DNA from: Alteraurantiacibacter buctensis
Lineage (GTDB): Bacteria > Pseudomonadota > Alphaproteobacteria > Sphingomonadales > Sphingomonadaceae
Reading direction: 5' to 3'
DNA: 64,000 nucleotides
Assembly: GCF_009827655.1 (NCBI RefSeq)
Contig: NZ_WTYV01000004.1
Location: 248,001-312,000 of the forward strand
Shown: one piece after another, positions 42,917-51,244 of the stretch
How the letters are laid out: each line of letters starts with the position of its first letter
Position numbering within the stretch: the stretch's first letter is position 1
Notes under the pieces: model-generated
Told to the model about the DNA's origin: nothing
The model's input: the letters and a program-made list of their open reading frames with translations, nothing else
Database searches by the model: none
Program-made: the position numbers and the translations under genes

Positions 42917-43888
42917 GTGGCCGCAATTACCTATCACGACACGGTTAACGATCTGCAAGGGCGGTTCCCCGGGGGCACCGGGCCGTTTGCGCGCCGCGAA
43001 TGGTTCGCCCTGCTGGAACGGGCCGGACACAGGCCGCTGGTTGCCCTGGCCGATGATGGGCGCGAGCAGGTGAGCATCGCCATGACGAGAGGCCCACGCG
43101 GGCTGACAGCGCTTACCAACTGGTATGCGTTCACCTGGGCCCCGTCATCGCTTTCGCCGCTGCTGACCGAACTGGCCAGCGACCTGACGCGAGCAGCCAA
43201 TCGCATCGAACTGGTCAAGCTGCCCGACGAGGATGGCACCGCCACCCTGCTCGAAGGCACCTTCAGCGCCGCCGGCTGGCTGGTCCGCCGCGAGGTGTGC
43301 GACACCAACCGCTACCTGCCGGTGCAGGGCCGCACCTATGCCGATTACCTTGCAGCCCGCCCCGGCCCGCTGCGGACCACGCTGAAACGCAAGGCGAAGA
43401 AGGTCGAGGTGCGCCTCTCGCACCGGTTCGAGGCCGCCGACTGGGCCGCCTACGAGGAGATTTACCGCCAGAGCTGGAAACCCGCCGAGGGCGATCCCGC
43501 CCTCCTGCGCCAGTTCGCCATGCTGGAAAGCGACCTGGGCCACTATCGCTTTGCCCTGGCCCTGGCCGATGGCCAACCCGTTGCCGCCCAGTTCTGGACG
43601 GTGGAAGGCGGCAAGGCCTACATCCACAAGCTGGCCCACCTGCCTTCTGCCGAAAGCCTGTCACCCGGCACCACGCTGACTGCCGCCCTGATGGAACTGG
43701 TGATCGACCGTGACGGCGTAGCCGAAGTCGATTTCGGCACCGGGGACGATGGCTACAAAAGGGACTGGATGGAAGCCGTGCGCCCGCGCTGGCGGCTCAC
43801 CTGCCTGCGTCCTGCCTCGCCCGCCAACTGGCCCGAACTGGGCAAATGGGCGCTCCGCCGTCTTGTCTCCAACCGCCACGCTGCCTAG
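42917..43888 (+). CDS. GNAT/FemAB-like acetyltransferase (Acetyltransf_6 type)
   Basis: 323 residues from a GTG (42917-42919) with CAGGAAAA upstream. The second half has the Acetyltransf_6 pattern: RTTLKRKAKKVEVRLS, YEEIYRQSWKPAEGDP, QFWTVEGGKAYIHKLAH and EVDFGTGDDGYKRDWM. This is the same superfamily as the FemAB-like protein at 31.8-32.8 kb but not closely alike. It probably transfers an acyl or aminoacyl group, perhaps from the neighbouring carrier protein, to a sugar or peptide acceptor. First gene of the divergent plus-strand run; 10 bp to the carrier protein gene. Confidence 0.85.
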   Translation: MAAITYHDTVNDLQGRFPGGTGPFARREWFALLERAGHRPLVALADDGREQVSIAMTRGPRGLTALTNWYAFTWAPSSLSPLLTELASDLTRAANRIELVKLPDEDGTATLLEGTFSAAGWLVRREVCDTNRYLPVQGRTYADYLAARPGPLRTTLKRKAKKVEVRLSHRFEAADWAAYEEIYRQSWKPAEGDPALLRQFAMLESDLGHYRFALALADGQPVAAQFWTVEGGKAYIHKLAHLPSAESLSPGTTLTAALMELVIDRDGVAEVDFGTGDDGYKRDWMEAVRPRWRLTCLRPASPANWPELGKWALRRLVSNRHAA

Positions 43889-43898
43889 GGCCACTGTC

Positions 43899-44168
43899 AT
43901 GACCGAAACCACCTCCATCGATGCCATCCTGCGCGGCGTACTGCGCGACGTGCTGGGCCTGGACGATGCGCGCGTTGCCGCGTTCGATGCCGATACCGGC
44001 CTGTTCGGCCACCTGCCAGAGCTCGATTCGATGGCTGTCGTCTCGCTGCTCACCGAGATCGAAGACCGGCTGGACATCGTTCTCGAGGATGACGAGATCG
44101 ACGGCGACCTGCTGGAGACCTATGGCAGCCTGCTGGCCTTCGTCACCGCCAAGCGCGGCGGCGCCTGA
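43899..44168 (+). CDS. Acyl carrier protein (XrtA locus)
   Basis: 89 residues, acidic and helical. The phosphopantetheine attachment serine is S44 in LPELDSMAVVSLLTEIEDR. It is not the housekeeping AcpP, which lies with fatty-acid genes elsewhere; the sequence around the serine (DSMAVV rather than DSLDTVEL) suggests a dedicated carrier. Flanked by GNAT and hydrolase genes and close to the adenylating ligase, it probably holds the intermediate that the module builds or transfers. 7 bp to the next gene. Confidence 0.9.
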   Translation: MTETTSIDAILRGVLRDVLGLDDARVAAFDADTGLFGHLPELDSMAVVSLLTEIEDRLDIVLEDDEIDGDLLETYGSLLAFVTAKRGGA

Positions 44169-44175
44169 ACCGGCC

Positions 44176-44841
44176 ATGCGGCTGCTCGGCTGGACAGCCC
44201 CCGGCGGCAGCACCGAACTGGTGGTCGCCCACGGCCCGGCCGATGCCGCGCAGCGCCTGCTGGTCCTGCCAGCCTGGTTCGACGAAGCGAATAAGACGCG
44301 GCACTTCACGCAAGCCGTGATGCGGCACCTGGCCGATGCGGGCGTGGCCAGCGTGCTGCCCGACCTGCCGGGCTGCAACGAAAGCCTGGCCCCGTTCGAA
44401 AGCCAATCGATGGCCACGTGGCGGGCCGCCGCCCAGTCGTCCGCTGAACAGCTTGGAGCGACGCACGTTCTTGCCATGCGCGCAGCGGTGGCCATTGCAC
44501 CTTCGCTGCCGGGCTGGGCCTATGCTCCCGTCGCCGGCAAAAGCGTTCTGCGCGGCCTGCTGCGGGCACGGGTGCTGTCCGCCCGGGAGGCGGGCAGGCA
44601 GGAGACGAGCGAGGCCCTGCTTGCCAGTGGTCTCGCCAACGGGCTGGACCTGGCCGGTTACCGCCTGGGGGCGCAAATGGTGGCTGACCTGGCCGACGGC
44701 GAACTGGCGCCATCCACTTTCACCATCATCGCGCAAAATGAGATCGGCGGTGCGGGCCTGTGGCTGCGCGCCGAGCCTGACCACGATGCCGCGCAAGCGG
44801 AAACCCTCGCTGCGCTGGTTGCCGGGAGGCTTTCGACATGA
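44176..44841 (+). CDS. Alpha/beta-hydrolase-like protein, exosortase A system-associated (hydrolase 2 type)
   Basis: 221 residues. Fold recognisable from LLVLPAWFDEANKTRHF and ASVLPDLPGCNESL, the usual oxyanion and strand regions of the exosortase-associated hydrolase 2 group. Where a hydrolase would have the G-x-S-x-G nucleophile the sequence reads LAMRAAVAIA, with no Ser, Cys or Asp, so catalysis of the usual kind is unlikely; it may bind or regulate. Its end overlaps the next start (ATGA), so it is made together with the hydrolase 1 protein, perhaps as a heterodimer. Confidence 0.85.
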   Translation: MRLLGWTAPGGSTELVVAHGPADAAQRLLVLPAWFDEANKTRHFTQAVMRHLADAGVASVLPDLPGCNESLAPFESQSMATWRAAAQSSAEQLGATHVLAMRAAVAIAPSLPGWAYAPVAGKSVLRGLLRARVLSAREAGRQETSEALLASGLANGLDLAGYRLGAQMVADLADGELAPSTFTIIAQNEIGGAGLWLRAEPDHDAAQAETLAALVAGRLST

Positions 44842-45635
44842 CCCGGCGGCACCTGACGTTCCATTGCGAGGGCGACATTCTTGCTGCCACGCTGGACGAA
44901 GCTTCCGGCACGGACGGCCTGCTCATTGTCAGCGGCGGCAACGAAACCCGCGCCGGGGCCTTTTCAGGCCAATCGCACCTGGCTGCGCGGATCGCGGCAA
45001 AGGGCTATCCCGTGCTGCGTTTTGACCGGCGCGGGGTAGGCGACAGCAGCGGCCAGAACCGCGGCTTTCGCGAGAGCCGCGAGGACATTCTTGCCGCCCT
45101 CGCCGCCTTTCGCGATCAGTGTCCGAACGTCAGCCGGATCGTCGCCTTCGGCAACTGTGACGCGGCAAGCGCCCTGATGCTGATGCGCGGTGACGGGTGC
45201 GATGCGCTGGTGCTATCGAACCCCTGGACCTTCGAGGACGAGGCGGATGACGCGTATGCCCTGCCCCCGCCGGAGGCGATTCGGGCGCGCTATTGGGCGA
45301 AGCTGCGCAATCCTGCGGAATGGCTTCGGTTGCTGCGGGGCCAGGTCAACCTGTCCCGTCTGCGGCAGGGGCTTGGCGCGGCTGCTGCCCGCTCCGCCGG
45401 GCCGACCGGGTTGGCGCAGGAAATGGCCAAGGGCCTTGATGGGGCGACAAAGCCCTATGCCATCCTGATTGCCGGAAATGACCGCACCGGCCTGGCGTTC
45501 GACCGGTTCTGGACCACCCACGGGAACCTGCAGCAAGGCCCCGTTTACCGCTGCCCGGGCGCCAGCCACGCCTATCTCGAGCCGCACGCGGCCGAATGGC
45601 TTGAGGCGCAGGTGATGGCGATGCTGCAGGGCTGA
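44838..45635 (+). CDS. Alpha/beta hydrolase, exosortase A system-associated (hydrolase 1 type)
   Basis: 265 residues. Alpha/beta-hydrolase with LLIVSGGNETRAGAF, YPVLRFDRRGVGDSSG and a nucleophile elbow AFGNCDAAS in which cysteine C107 replaces serine. The catalytic histidine is likely in PGASHAYLEPH near the C-terminus. It may release or transfer an acyl group held by the acyl carrier protein as a thioesterase-like step; that is inference. Last gene of the plus-strand run; 13 bp separate it from the convergent RNA methyltransferase. Confidence 0.9.
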   Translation: MTRRHLTFHCEGDILAATLDEASGTDGLLIVSGGNETRAGAFSGQSHLAARIAAKGYPVLRFDRRGVGDSSGQNRGFRESREDILAALAAFRDQCPNVSRIVAFGNCDAASALMLMRGDGCDALVLSNPWTFEDEADDAYALPPPEAIRARYWAKLRNPAEWLRLLRGQVNLSRLRQGLGAAAARSAGPTGLAQEMAKGLDGATKPYAILIAGNDRTGLAFDRFWTTHGNLQQGPVYRCPGASHAYLEPHAAEWLEAQVMAMLQG

Positions 45636-45648
45636 CCCGGAAGCAGCC

Positions 45649-46845
45649 CTACCTGACGAACAGGCTCGCCAGCTCGACATGGGTTGACCAGCGGAACTGG
45701 CCCACGGGCCTCAGGTCCGCCAGGCGGTAGCCACGCTCCGCCAGCAGGGCGCAGTCACGCGCCCAGCTTGACGGGTTGCAACTGACATAGGCGATGCGCG
45801 GTACCTGGCTTTGCGCCAGTTGCTCCACCTGGCTGCGCGTCCCGGCACGCGGCGGATCCAGGACCACCAGGTCGAACCGCGCCAGCTCGTCTGGTCGCAG
45901 GGGATTGCGGAACAGGTCGCGATGCACGGCCTCCACCGGCGCGCGGGCCCGTAGCGCGGCGGCCTTGCAGGCCAGCACGGCATCGCGCCCCGCCTCTGCC
46001 GCCAGCACCTGCGCGGGTCCGGCCAGTGCGAAGGCGAAGGTGCCAAGCCCGCTGAACAGGTCGGCTACCTGCCCTGCCCCGCCCAGCCACTCGCGCACGG
46101 CGCCAACCAGCGCCTGCTCGCCATCGGGGGTGGCCTGCAGGAACGCCCCCGGTGGCAGCGGCACCGGCACATTGCCCAGGGTGATGGTCACCGGCTCCGG
46201 CTCCCAGAAGGCTTCCGGTCCGAAGCCCTGGTCCAGCATCAGGCGCGCCAGCTTCTGGTCACGGCAGAAGTCAAGCAGGCTCTCGACCTGGTGCAACCCT
46301 TCCACCTTGATGTTGCGGATGGCGCAATCGATGCCCTGGTCGGCCAGCGTCAGGTCAATCTGCGCGGCATACCTGTCGCGCCGCTGGCTGAGCCAGGCGC
46401 GCATCGGTTCGACCAGCGCGAACAGTTCCGGGGCCAGCACGTGGCATTCCCTGATGTCGACCAGGCGGTGGGATCCGCCCTCGCTGAAGCCGACGACGGC
46501 GCGCGCCCCGCCGTTCACCGCGTGCAGCGTGGCCCGCCGGCGACTGCGCGGCGGAGAGAGATGGACGGGAGCCACCGTTTCCGGCTCCAGCCCCTGCGAT
46601 CGGGCGGCGTGGACCACGCGCCCGGTTACGAAATCTGCCAGCGCATCTTCGTCGCAATGCTGGAGCTGGCAGCCCCCGCAACGGCCAAAATGGCGGCACG
46701 GCGGAACGACGCGGTGCGGGCCCGGTTGCGTGGTACCATCGGCCAGCACCAGGTCACCCGGCGCGGAAAGAGGAACATGACGACCGCTCGCCGTCACCCC
46801 GTCACCCTTGGCGGCGAGGCGGATCACCTCTTCGGGTTCGCTCAC
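45649..46845 (-). CDS. Class I SAM-dependent RNA methyltransferase (RlmD/TrmA family, uracil-5 type)
   Basis: 398 residues. Enzyme that makes m5U in rRNA or tRNA. The [4Fe-4S] ligands are C50, C56, C59 and C64 (CRHFGRCGGCQLQHC). The SAM loop is VADLFSGLGTFAFAL, then VLDPPRAGT, and the catalytic nucleophile is C356 (YVSCNPSSWARD). It is somewhat short because the N-terminal TRAM region is abbreviated. The GTG start overlaps the NAD(P)HX-repair stop codon (GTGA). Whether it modifies 23S rRNA or tRNA cannot be told here. Confidence 0.9.
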   Translation of the reverse strand: MSEPEEVIRLAAKGDGVTASGRHVPLSAPGDLVLADGTTQPGPHRVVPPCRHFGRCGGCQLQHCDEDALADFVTGRVVHAARSQGLEPETVAPVHLSPPRSRRRATLHAVNGGARAVVGFSEGGSHRLVDIRECHVLAPELFALVEPMRAWLSQRRDRYAAQIDLTLADQGIDCAIRNIKVEGLHQVESLLDFCRDQKLARLMLDQGFGPEAFWEPEPVTITLGNVPVPLPPGAFLQATPDGEQALVGAVREWLGGAGQVADLFSGLGTFAFALAGPAQVLAAEAGRDAVLACKAAALRARAPVEAVHRDLFRNPLRPDELARFDLVVLDPPRAGTRSQVEQLAQSQVPRIAYVSCNPSSWARDCALLAERGYRLADLRPVGQFRWSTHVELASLFVR

Positions 46846-48230
46846 AATAATACCCCGTAAGCGTCTGGAATATGGTCAAGCAGATCACCGGCAGAGAAAG
46901 CAGGCCCGGCCAGGCGCGCAGCCTCGCGGTGCAGCCAGCAGCCTTCCAGCGCAATGCCCAGCGGGCTGTCCATTCCCACGGCCAAGCGGCTGGCAATCAG
47001 GCCCGCCAGGACATCCCCCGTGCCTGCCGTGCTCAGCCAGGCCGAGGCCGGGGGCATGACCACCACCGGCGTTCCCGGCGCGCCCAGCATCGTATCGGGG
47101 CCCTTGGCAACCACCACCGCCTCCAGCGCTTCGGCCAGGTCGCTCACCTGTTCCACCCGGTCCAGCCCCACGCTGCCGAAGGTGTGGCCCAGCGCGTCCA
47201 GTTCGCCTGCGTGCGGGGTGACGATCAGCGGGCTGAGGCGGCCTTCCAGCATGTCCGCCGTCAGCAGGTGCAGTGCATCGGCATCGCACACGGTAGGCAG
47301 GTCGCAGCCGAGCACGAAGGCCAGGCGCGCCCGGGCCTCCTCGCTGCGACCTAGGCCGGGGCCCACCAGCAGGGCGGCGATGCGCTCGTCGGCCAGCAGC
47401 TCGTCCAGCCCGTCATGCACCACCACAAGGTCGGGCGGGACAAGGCCGGGTTCGGCCCCGGCATAAAGCTTCACATAGCCGGCTCCGCCGCGCATGGCGG
47501 CGCTGGCGGCCAGCACGCCCGCCCCCGGCATCTCTCCGCCAACCACGGCCAGCAGGCCGCGGCTGTACTTGTGGGCATCGGCCTCGGGCGGCGACAGGAC
47601 CGGCCGTTCGGCCAGTTGCGCCGCGTCCCAGTCGAAAGCCACGCCGATATCCACCAGGCGCCGCTCGCCCATCAATTGCATCGCGGGCATCATCCAGTGG
47701 GCGAACTTCCACGCGCCCAGGGCAATAGTCAGGTCATAGATCGGCAGGGTGTCGTTCAGCACCTCGCCGCTGTCGCAGTCGATGCCGCTGGGCACGTCTA
47801 CCGCCACGCACAGGTCATGCGCGGCGGCCAGTTCGCACAGGCGGGTTTCCAGCACCTGGTCCAGCGCGCGGGCAAGGCCGCTGCCGAACAGGCAATCGAC
47901 GAACACGCCACCCTTTGCCGTTTCCACCGGCTCCCCGCCCCAGGCTTCACGCGCCGCGCGGGCGGCAGGCGTCTTGGGCGAGAACGGCGCGATGACCCGA
48001 ACCGTCAGGCCACGCGCCGCCAGCACGCGGGCGATCACATAGCCATCGCCGCCGTTGTTGCCGGGGCCGCACAGGATGGTGACGGCTCGCCCGGCCGCTA
48101 CGCGCCAGATCCAGTCCGCCGCACCGGCACCGGCGCGCTCCATCAGGGTCGAGACCGTCTCGCCCGCGTCGACCAGCGCCTGTTCGGCTGCCTGCATCTG
48201 GCTGACGGTGAGGATCTGGTTACTCGCCAT
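46842..48230 (-). CDS. nnr: Bifunctional NAD(P)H-hydrate epimerase / ADP-dependent dehydratase
   Basis: 462 residues. Metabolite repair enzyme: the N-terminal YjeF domain (about 1-210, GPGNNGGDGYVIAR) interconverts the R and S forms of hydrated NAD(P)H, and the C-terminal kinase-like domain (about 220-462, LLVGPGLGRSEE, STAGTGDVLAGL) dehydrates it using ADP. The start at 48230 has AGGACACC upstream and overlaps the preceding lipoprotein gene by 11 bp. Known targets are spontaneous or GAPDH-made NADHX. Confidence 0.95.
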   Translation of the reverse strand: MASNQILTVSQMQAAEQALVDAGETVSTLMERAGAGAADWIWRVAAGRAVTILCGPGNNGGDGYVIARVLAARGLTVRVIAPFSPKTPAARAAREAWGGEPVETAKGGVFVDCLFGSGLARALDQVLETRLCELAAAHDLCVAVDVPSGIDCDSGEVLNDTLPIYDLTIALGAWKFAHWMMPAMQLMGERRLVDIGVAFDWDAAQLAERPVLSPPEADAHKYSRGLLAVVGGEMPGAGVLAASAAMRGGAGYVKLYAGAEPGLVPPDLVVVHDGLDELLADERIAALLVGPGLGRSEEARARLAFVLGCDLPTVCDADALHLLTADMLEGRLSPLIVTPHAGELDALGHTFGSVGLDRVEQVSDLAEALEAVVVAKGPDTMLGAPGTPVVVMPPASAWLSTAGTGDVLAGLIASRLAVGMDSPLGIALEGCWLHREAARLAGPAFSAGDLLDHIPDAYGVLL

Positions 48231-48594
48231 CGGTGTCCTGACCCTCACCCGCCAGCAGCGCACGCGGGATGCGATAGCGGTCCTGCCCCAAGGTTACGGC
48301 AAGCAGGCCCTGCTCTTCGCTCACCACGGCCTGATCGGCCCCGTCGGCAGCGATCAGGCCGCCGCTGGGCAGCACCACCAAGCGGCGGAACCCGCCGTCG
48401 GTATGATGGATGACGAAGACATCGCCCCCGCCCTCGTGCACCTGCTCAACCACGCATTCGTCGACAAAGTCTGCCGCCCCGGCCACGGCGCAAGCCACGT
48501 TGCTGCCTTCGGGCACCGGTGCGCCCTCGCCGCCGGAGCAGGCCGCGGCCAGCCCCGCCAGCAGCGCGGCGATCAGCGGGCGGCTGTCAGCCAC
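48220..48594 (-). CDS. Small lipoprotein of unknown function
   Basis: 124 residues with a short lipoprotein signal: [16 protein letters not shown], lipobox LAAAC. The mature part contains [20 protein letters not shown] and a [17 protein letters not shown] segment followed by [10 protein letters not shown] do not recognise the family, but similar small lipoproteins next to nnr occur in related bacteria as far as I recall. The start is GTG (48592-48594), overlapping the ilvD end by 8 bp, and its 3' end overlaps nnr by 11 bp, so it sits in a tightly coupled run. Confidence 0.78.
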   Translation of the reverse strand: MADSRPLIAALLAGLAAACSGGEGAPVPEGSNVACAVAGAADFVDECVVEQVHEGGGDVFVIHHTDGGFRRLVVLPSGGLIAADGADQAVVSEEQGLLAVTLGQDRYRIPRALLAGEGQDTDGE

Positions 48595-50434
48595 GCTTCA
48601 ACTGCGACACATCGCGCACTGCGCCGCGGGCGGCACTGGTGGTCATCGCGGCATAGGCCTGCAGCGCGGCCGAGACCTTGCGCGGCCGTTCCTTGGCCGG
48701 GTGCCAGCCGGCGGCATCCTGCGCGGCGCGGCGGGTGGCCAGCTCCTCGTCGGACACCAGCAGGTTGATGGTGCGGTTGGGGATGTCGATGGCGATCATG
48801 TCACCGTCCTGCACCAGCCCGATTTCGCCGCCTTCCGCCGCTTCGGGGCTGGCATGGCCGATAGACAGGCCGCTGGTGCCGCCGGAGAAGCGCCCGTCGG
48901 TCAGCAGGGCGCAGGCCTTGCCCAACCCTTTCGACTTCAGGTAGCTGGTTGGATAGAGCATTTCCTGCATGCCGGGGCCGCCCTTGGGCCCTTCGTAACG
49001 GATCACCACCACGTCACCCGCCACCACCTGGTCGGTCAGGATCGCGGCCACGGCGGCATCCTGGCTTTCATAGACCTTGGCCGGACCGGTGAACCTCAGG
49101 ATGCTTTCATCCACGCCGGCGGTCTTCACGATGCAGCCATCGCGGGCGATGTTGCCGAACAGCACGGCCAGCCCGCCGTCCTGCGAAAAGGCGTGTTCCT
49201 TGCTGCGGATCACGCCGTTCTGCCGGTCCATGTCCAGTTCGGCCCAACGGCGGTTCTGGCTGAAGGCTACTTGCGTGGGCACCCCGCCCGGCGCGGCCTT
49301 GTAGAATTCCTGCACCTTGGGATTGTTGGTCAGGCGGATGTCCCAATCGGCAATGGCATCGCCCAGCGTGGGACTGTGCACCGTGGGCAGCGCGGTGTGC
49401 AGCAGGCCCGCGCGATCGAGCTCGCCAAGGATTGCCATGATGCCACCGGCGCGGTGGACGTCTTCCATGTGCACGTCGTTCTTGGCCGGGGCCACCTTGG
49501 ACAGGCACGGCACCTGGCGGCTCAGCCGGTCGATGTCCTGCATGGTGAAGTCCACGCCCGCCTCGTGCGCGGCGGCCAGCAGGTGAAGCACGGTGTTGGA
49601 CGAACCGCCCATGGCGATGTCCAGGCTCATCGCGTTCTCGAAGGCCTCGAAGCTGGCGATCTGGCGGGGGAGCACGCTCTCGTCGTCCTCCTCGTAATAG
49701 CGCTTGGCCAGGGTGACGACCAGGCGGCCTGCCCGCTCGAACAGGCCCTTGCGGTCGGCATGGGTGGCAAGCTGGCTGCCGTTGCCGGGCAGGGAGAGAC
49801 CCAGCGCCTCGGTCAGGCAGTTCATCGAATTGGCGGTGAACATGCCGCTGCACGATCCGCAGGTGGGGCAGGCGCTGCGCTCGATGGCGGTCACCTGCTC
49901 GTCGGTATAACTGTCGTCGGCGGCGGCAACCATCGCGTCGATCAGGTCCAGCGCGTGCTCCTTGCCATCGATCACCACCTTGCCCGCTTCCATCGGTCCG
50001 CCGGACACGAAGACGACGGGGATGTTGATCCGCATGGCAGCCATCAGCATGCCCGGCGTGATCTTGTCGCAGTTGGAGATGCACACCATGGCATCGGCGC
50101 AATGGGCGTTGACCATGTATTCCACGCTGTCGGCGATCAGGTCACGGCTGGGCAGCGAATAGAGCATCCCGTCGTGGCCCATGGCGATGCCATCATCCAC
50201 CGCGATGGTGTTGAATTCCTTGGCCACGCCGCCGGCGGCCTCCACCTCGCGCGCGACCAGCTGGCCCAGGTCCTTCAGATGCACATGGCCCGGCACGAAC
50301 TGGGTGAAGCTGTTGACGATGGCGATGATCGGTTTGCCGAAATCCTCGTCCTTCATGCCGGTCGCGCGCCACAGGCCGCGGGCACCGGCCATGTTGCGGC
50401 CGTGGGTGGTGGTACGGGAACGATAGGCAGGCAT
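48587..50434 (-). CDS. ilvD: Dihydroxy-acid dehydratase
   Basis: 615 residues. Iron-sulfur enzyme of valine, leucine and isoleucine biosynthesis; it dehydrates 2,3-dihydroxy-3-methyl acids to 2-keto acids. Cluster ligands are C122 ([10 protein letters not shown]) and C195 ([11 protein letters not shown]), with the third near the N-terminal region. The start at 50434 has AAGGAG ideally placed. No ilv genes adjoin. It begins the run ilvD / lipoprotein / nnr / RNA methyltransferase, in which every junction overlaps. Confidence 0.97.
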   Translation of the reverse strand: MPAYRSRTTTHGRNMAGARGLWRATGMKDEDFGKPIIAIVNSFTQFVPGHVHLKDLGQLVAREVEAAGGVAKEFNTIAVDDGIAMGHDGMLYSLPSRDLIADSVEYMVNAHCADAMVCISNCDKITPGMLMAAMRINIPVVFVSGGPMEAGKVVIDGKEHALDLIDAMVAAADDSYTDEQVTAIERSACPTCGSCSGMFTANSMNCLTEALGLSLPGNGSQLATHADRKGLFERAGRLVVTLAKRYYEEDDESVLPRQIASFEAFENAMSLDIAMGGSSNTVLHLLAAAHEAGVDFTMQDIDRLSRQVPCLSKVAPAKNDVHMEDVHRAGGIMAILGELDRAGLLHTALPTVHSPTLGDAIADWDIRLTNNPKVQEFYKAAPGGVPTQVAFSQNRRWAELDMDRQNGVIRSKEHAFSQDGGLAVLFGNIARDGCIVKTAGVDESILRFTGPAKVYESQDAAVAAILTDQVVAGDVVVIRYEGPKGGPGMQEMLYPTSYLKSKGLGKACALLTDGRFSGGTSGLSIGHASPEAAEGGEIGLVQDGDMIAIDIPNRTINLLVSDEELATRRAAQDAAGWHPAKERPRKVSAALQAYAAMTTSAARGAVRDVSQLKRG

Positions 50435-50515
50435 GGGTATACTCCTTGGCCGCATGCTCTTGCGACTGTGGCGGCAGGAATCAAGCGGTTTGCGGTTGGG
50501 CCGCCCGAAGTGCGG

Positions 50516-51244
50516 CTATTCCAGTTCCCGAACGGCCTGGCGGGCGATCTGCACCAGCATCCGCGCCAGCCCCGGCTGCCAGCTTTCCCGCCCGGCCATG
50601 TCCTGCCGCAGTTCGATGCCCACGTAGGGGCGGCCAAACGACTCGCAGTGGCGGTTCATCGTCGCATTCAGGAGGACGCCCGAATAGGGTTCCTGGTCAC
50701 CCACCACCAACCCTTCCATTTCCAGTTGCCGGATGGCGACGCGGGCGGCGCGGTCATCCTGATTGTACAGCACGCCGACCTGCCATGGGCGCGGCTTCTC
50801 GCAGGTGGCGAGCGCGGGGGTGAAGCTGTGCAGCGAGACGACCAGTGCGGGGTTCGCCTCCTCCAGCAGCGCTGCCAGCGCTGTGTGGTACGGATCGAAG
50901 TAGCGGGCGATGCGGGCTTCGCGGTCTTCAGGCGACAGATCGTTGCCGGGTATGGCGTGGCCGTCACTGGCCAAGGGGACCACGCCTGCGCTGTCGCGAT
51001 CGCGGTTGAAGTCGCACACAAGGCGACTGACGTTGCCCTGAAAGGTGGCGACGCCCTCCACTTCGGCCATGATCTGGCCGATGGGATCCACGCCGATATC
51101 GATAGCCACGTGCTGGGTCAGCAAGGCGGGATCGACGCCGAGGTCGATGTCATCCGGCACGCGGTTGCTGGCGTGGTCGGAGACGACAAGAATGCCGCCG
51201 GGAACTGGTGTGCCGATCAGGCGGAAGGCTTCGCTTGTAGTCAA
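50516..51244 (-). CDS. N-formylglutamate amidohydrolase family protein
   Basis: 242 residues from a TTG that shares bases with the ispE stop codon (TTGA, 51241-51244), with GGGAAAGC upstream. An in-frame ATG at 51295 would add 17 residues and overlap ispE by 55 bp, which is less likely. Family features are LVVSDHASNRVP, HVAIDIGVDP, VCDFNRDRDS, YHTALAALL, VSLHSFTPAL and VGIELRQDM. The classical enzyme HutG splits N-formylglutamate in histidine breakdown; no hut genes are near, so the substrate is uncertain. Confidence 0.88.
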   Translation of the reverse strand: MTTSEAFRLIGTPVPGGILVVSDHASNRVPDDIDLGVDPALLTQHVAIDIGVDPIGQIMAEVEGVATFQGNVSRLVCDFNRDRDSAGVVPLASDGHAIPGNDLSPEDREARIARYFDPYHTALAALLEEANPALVVSLHSFTPALATCEKPRPWQVGVLYNQDDRAARVAIRQLEMEGLVVGDQEPYSGVLLNATMNRHCESFGRPYVGIELRQDMAGRESWQPGLARMLVQIARQAVRELE

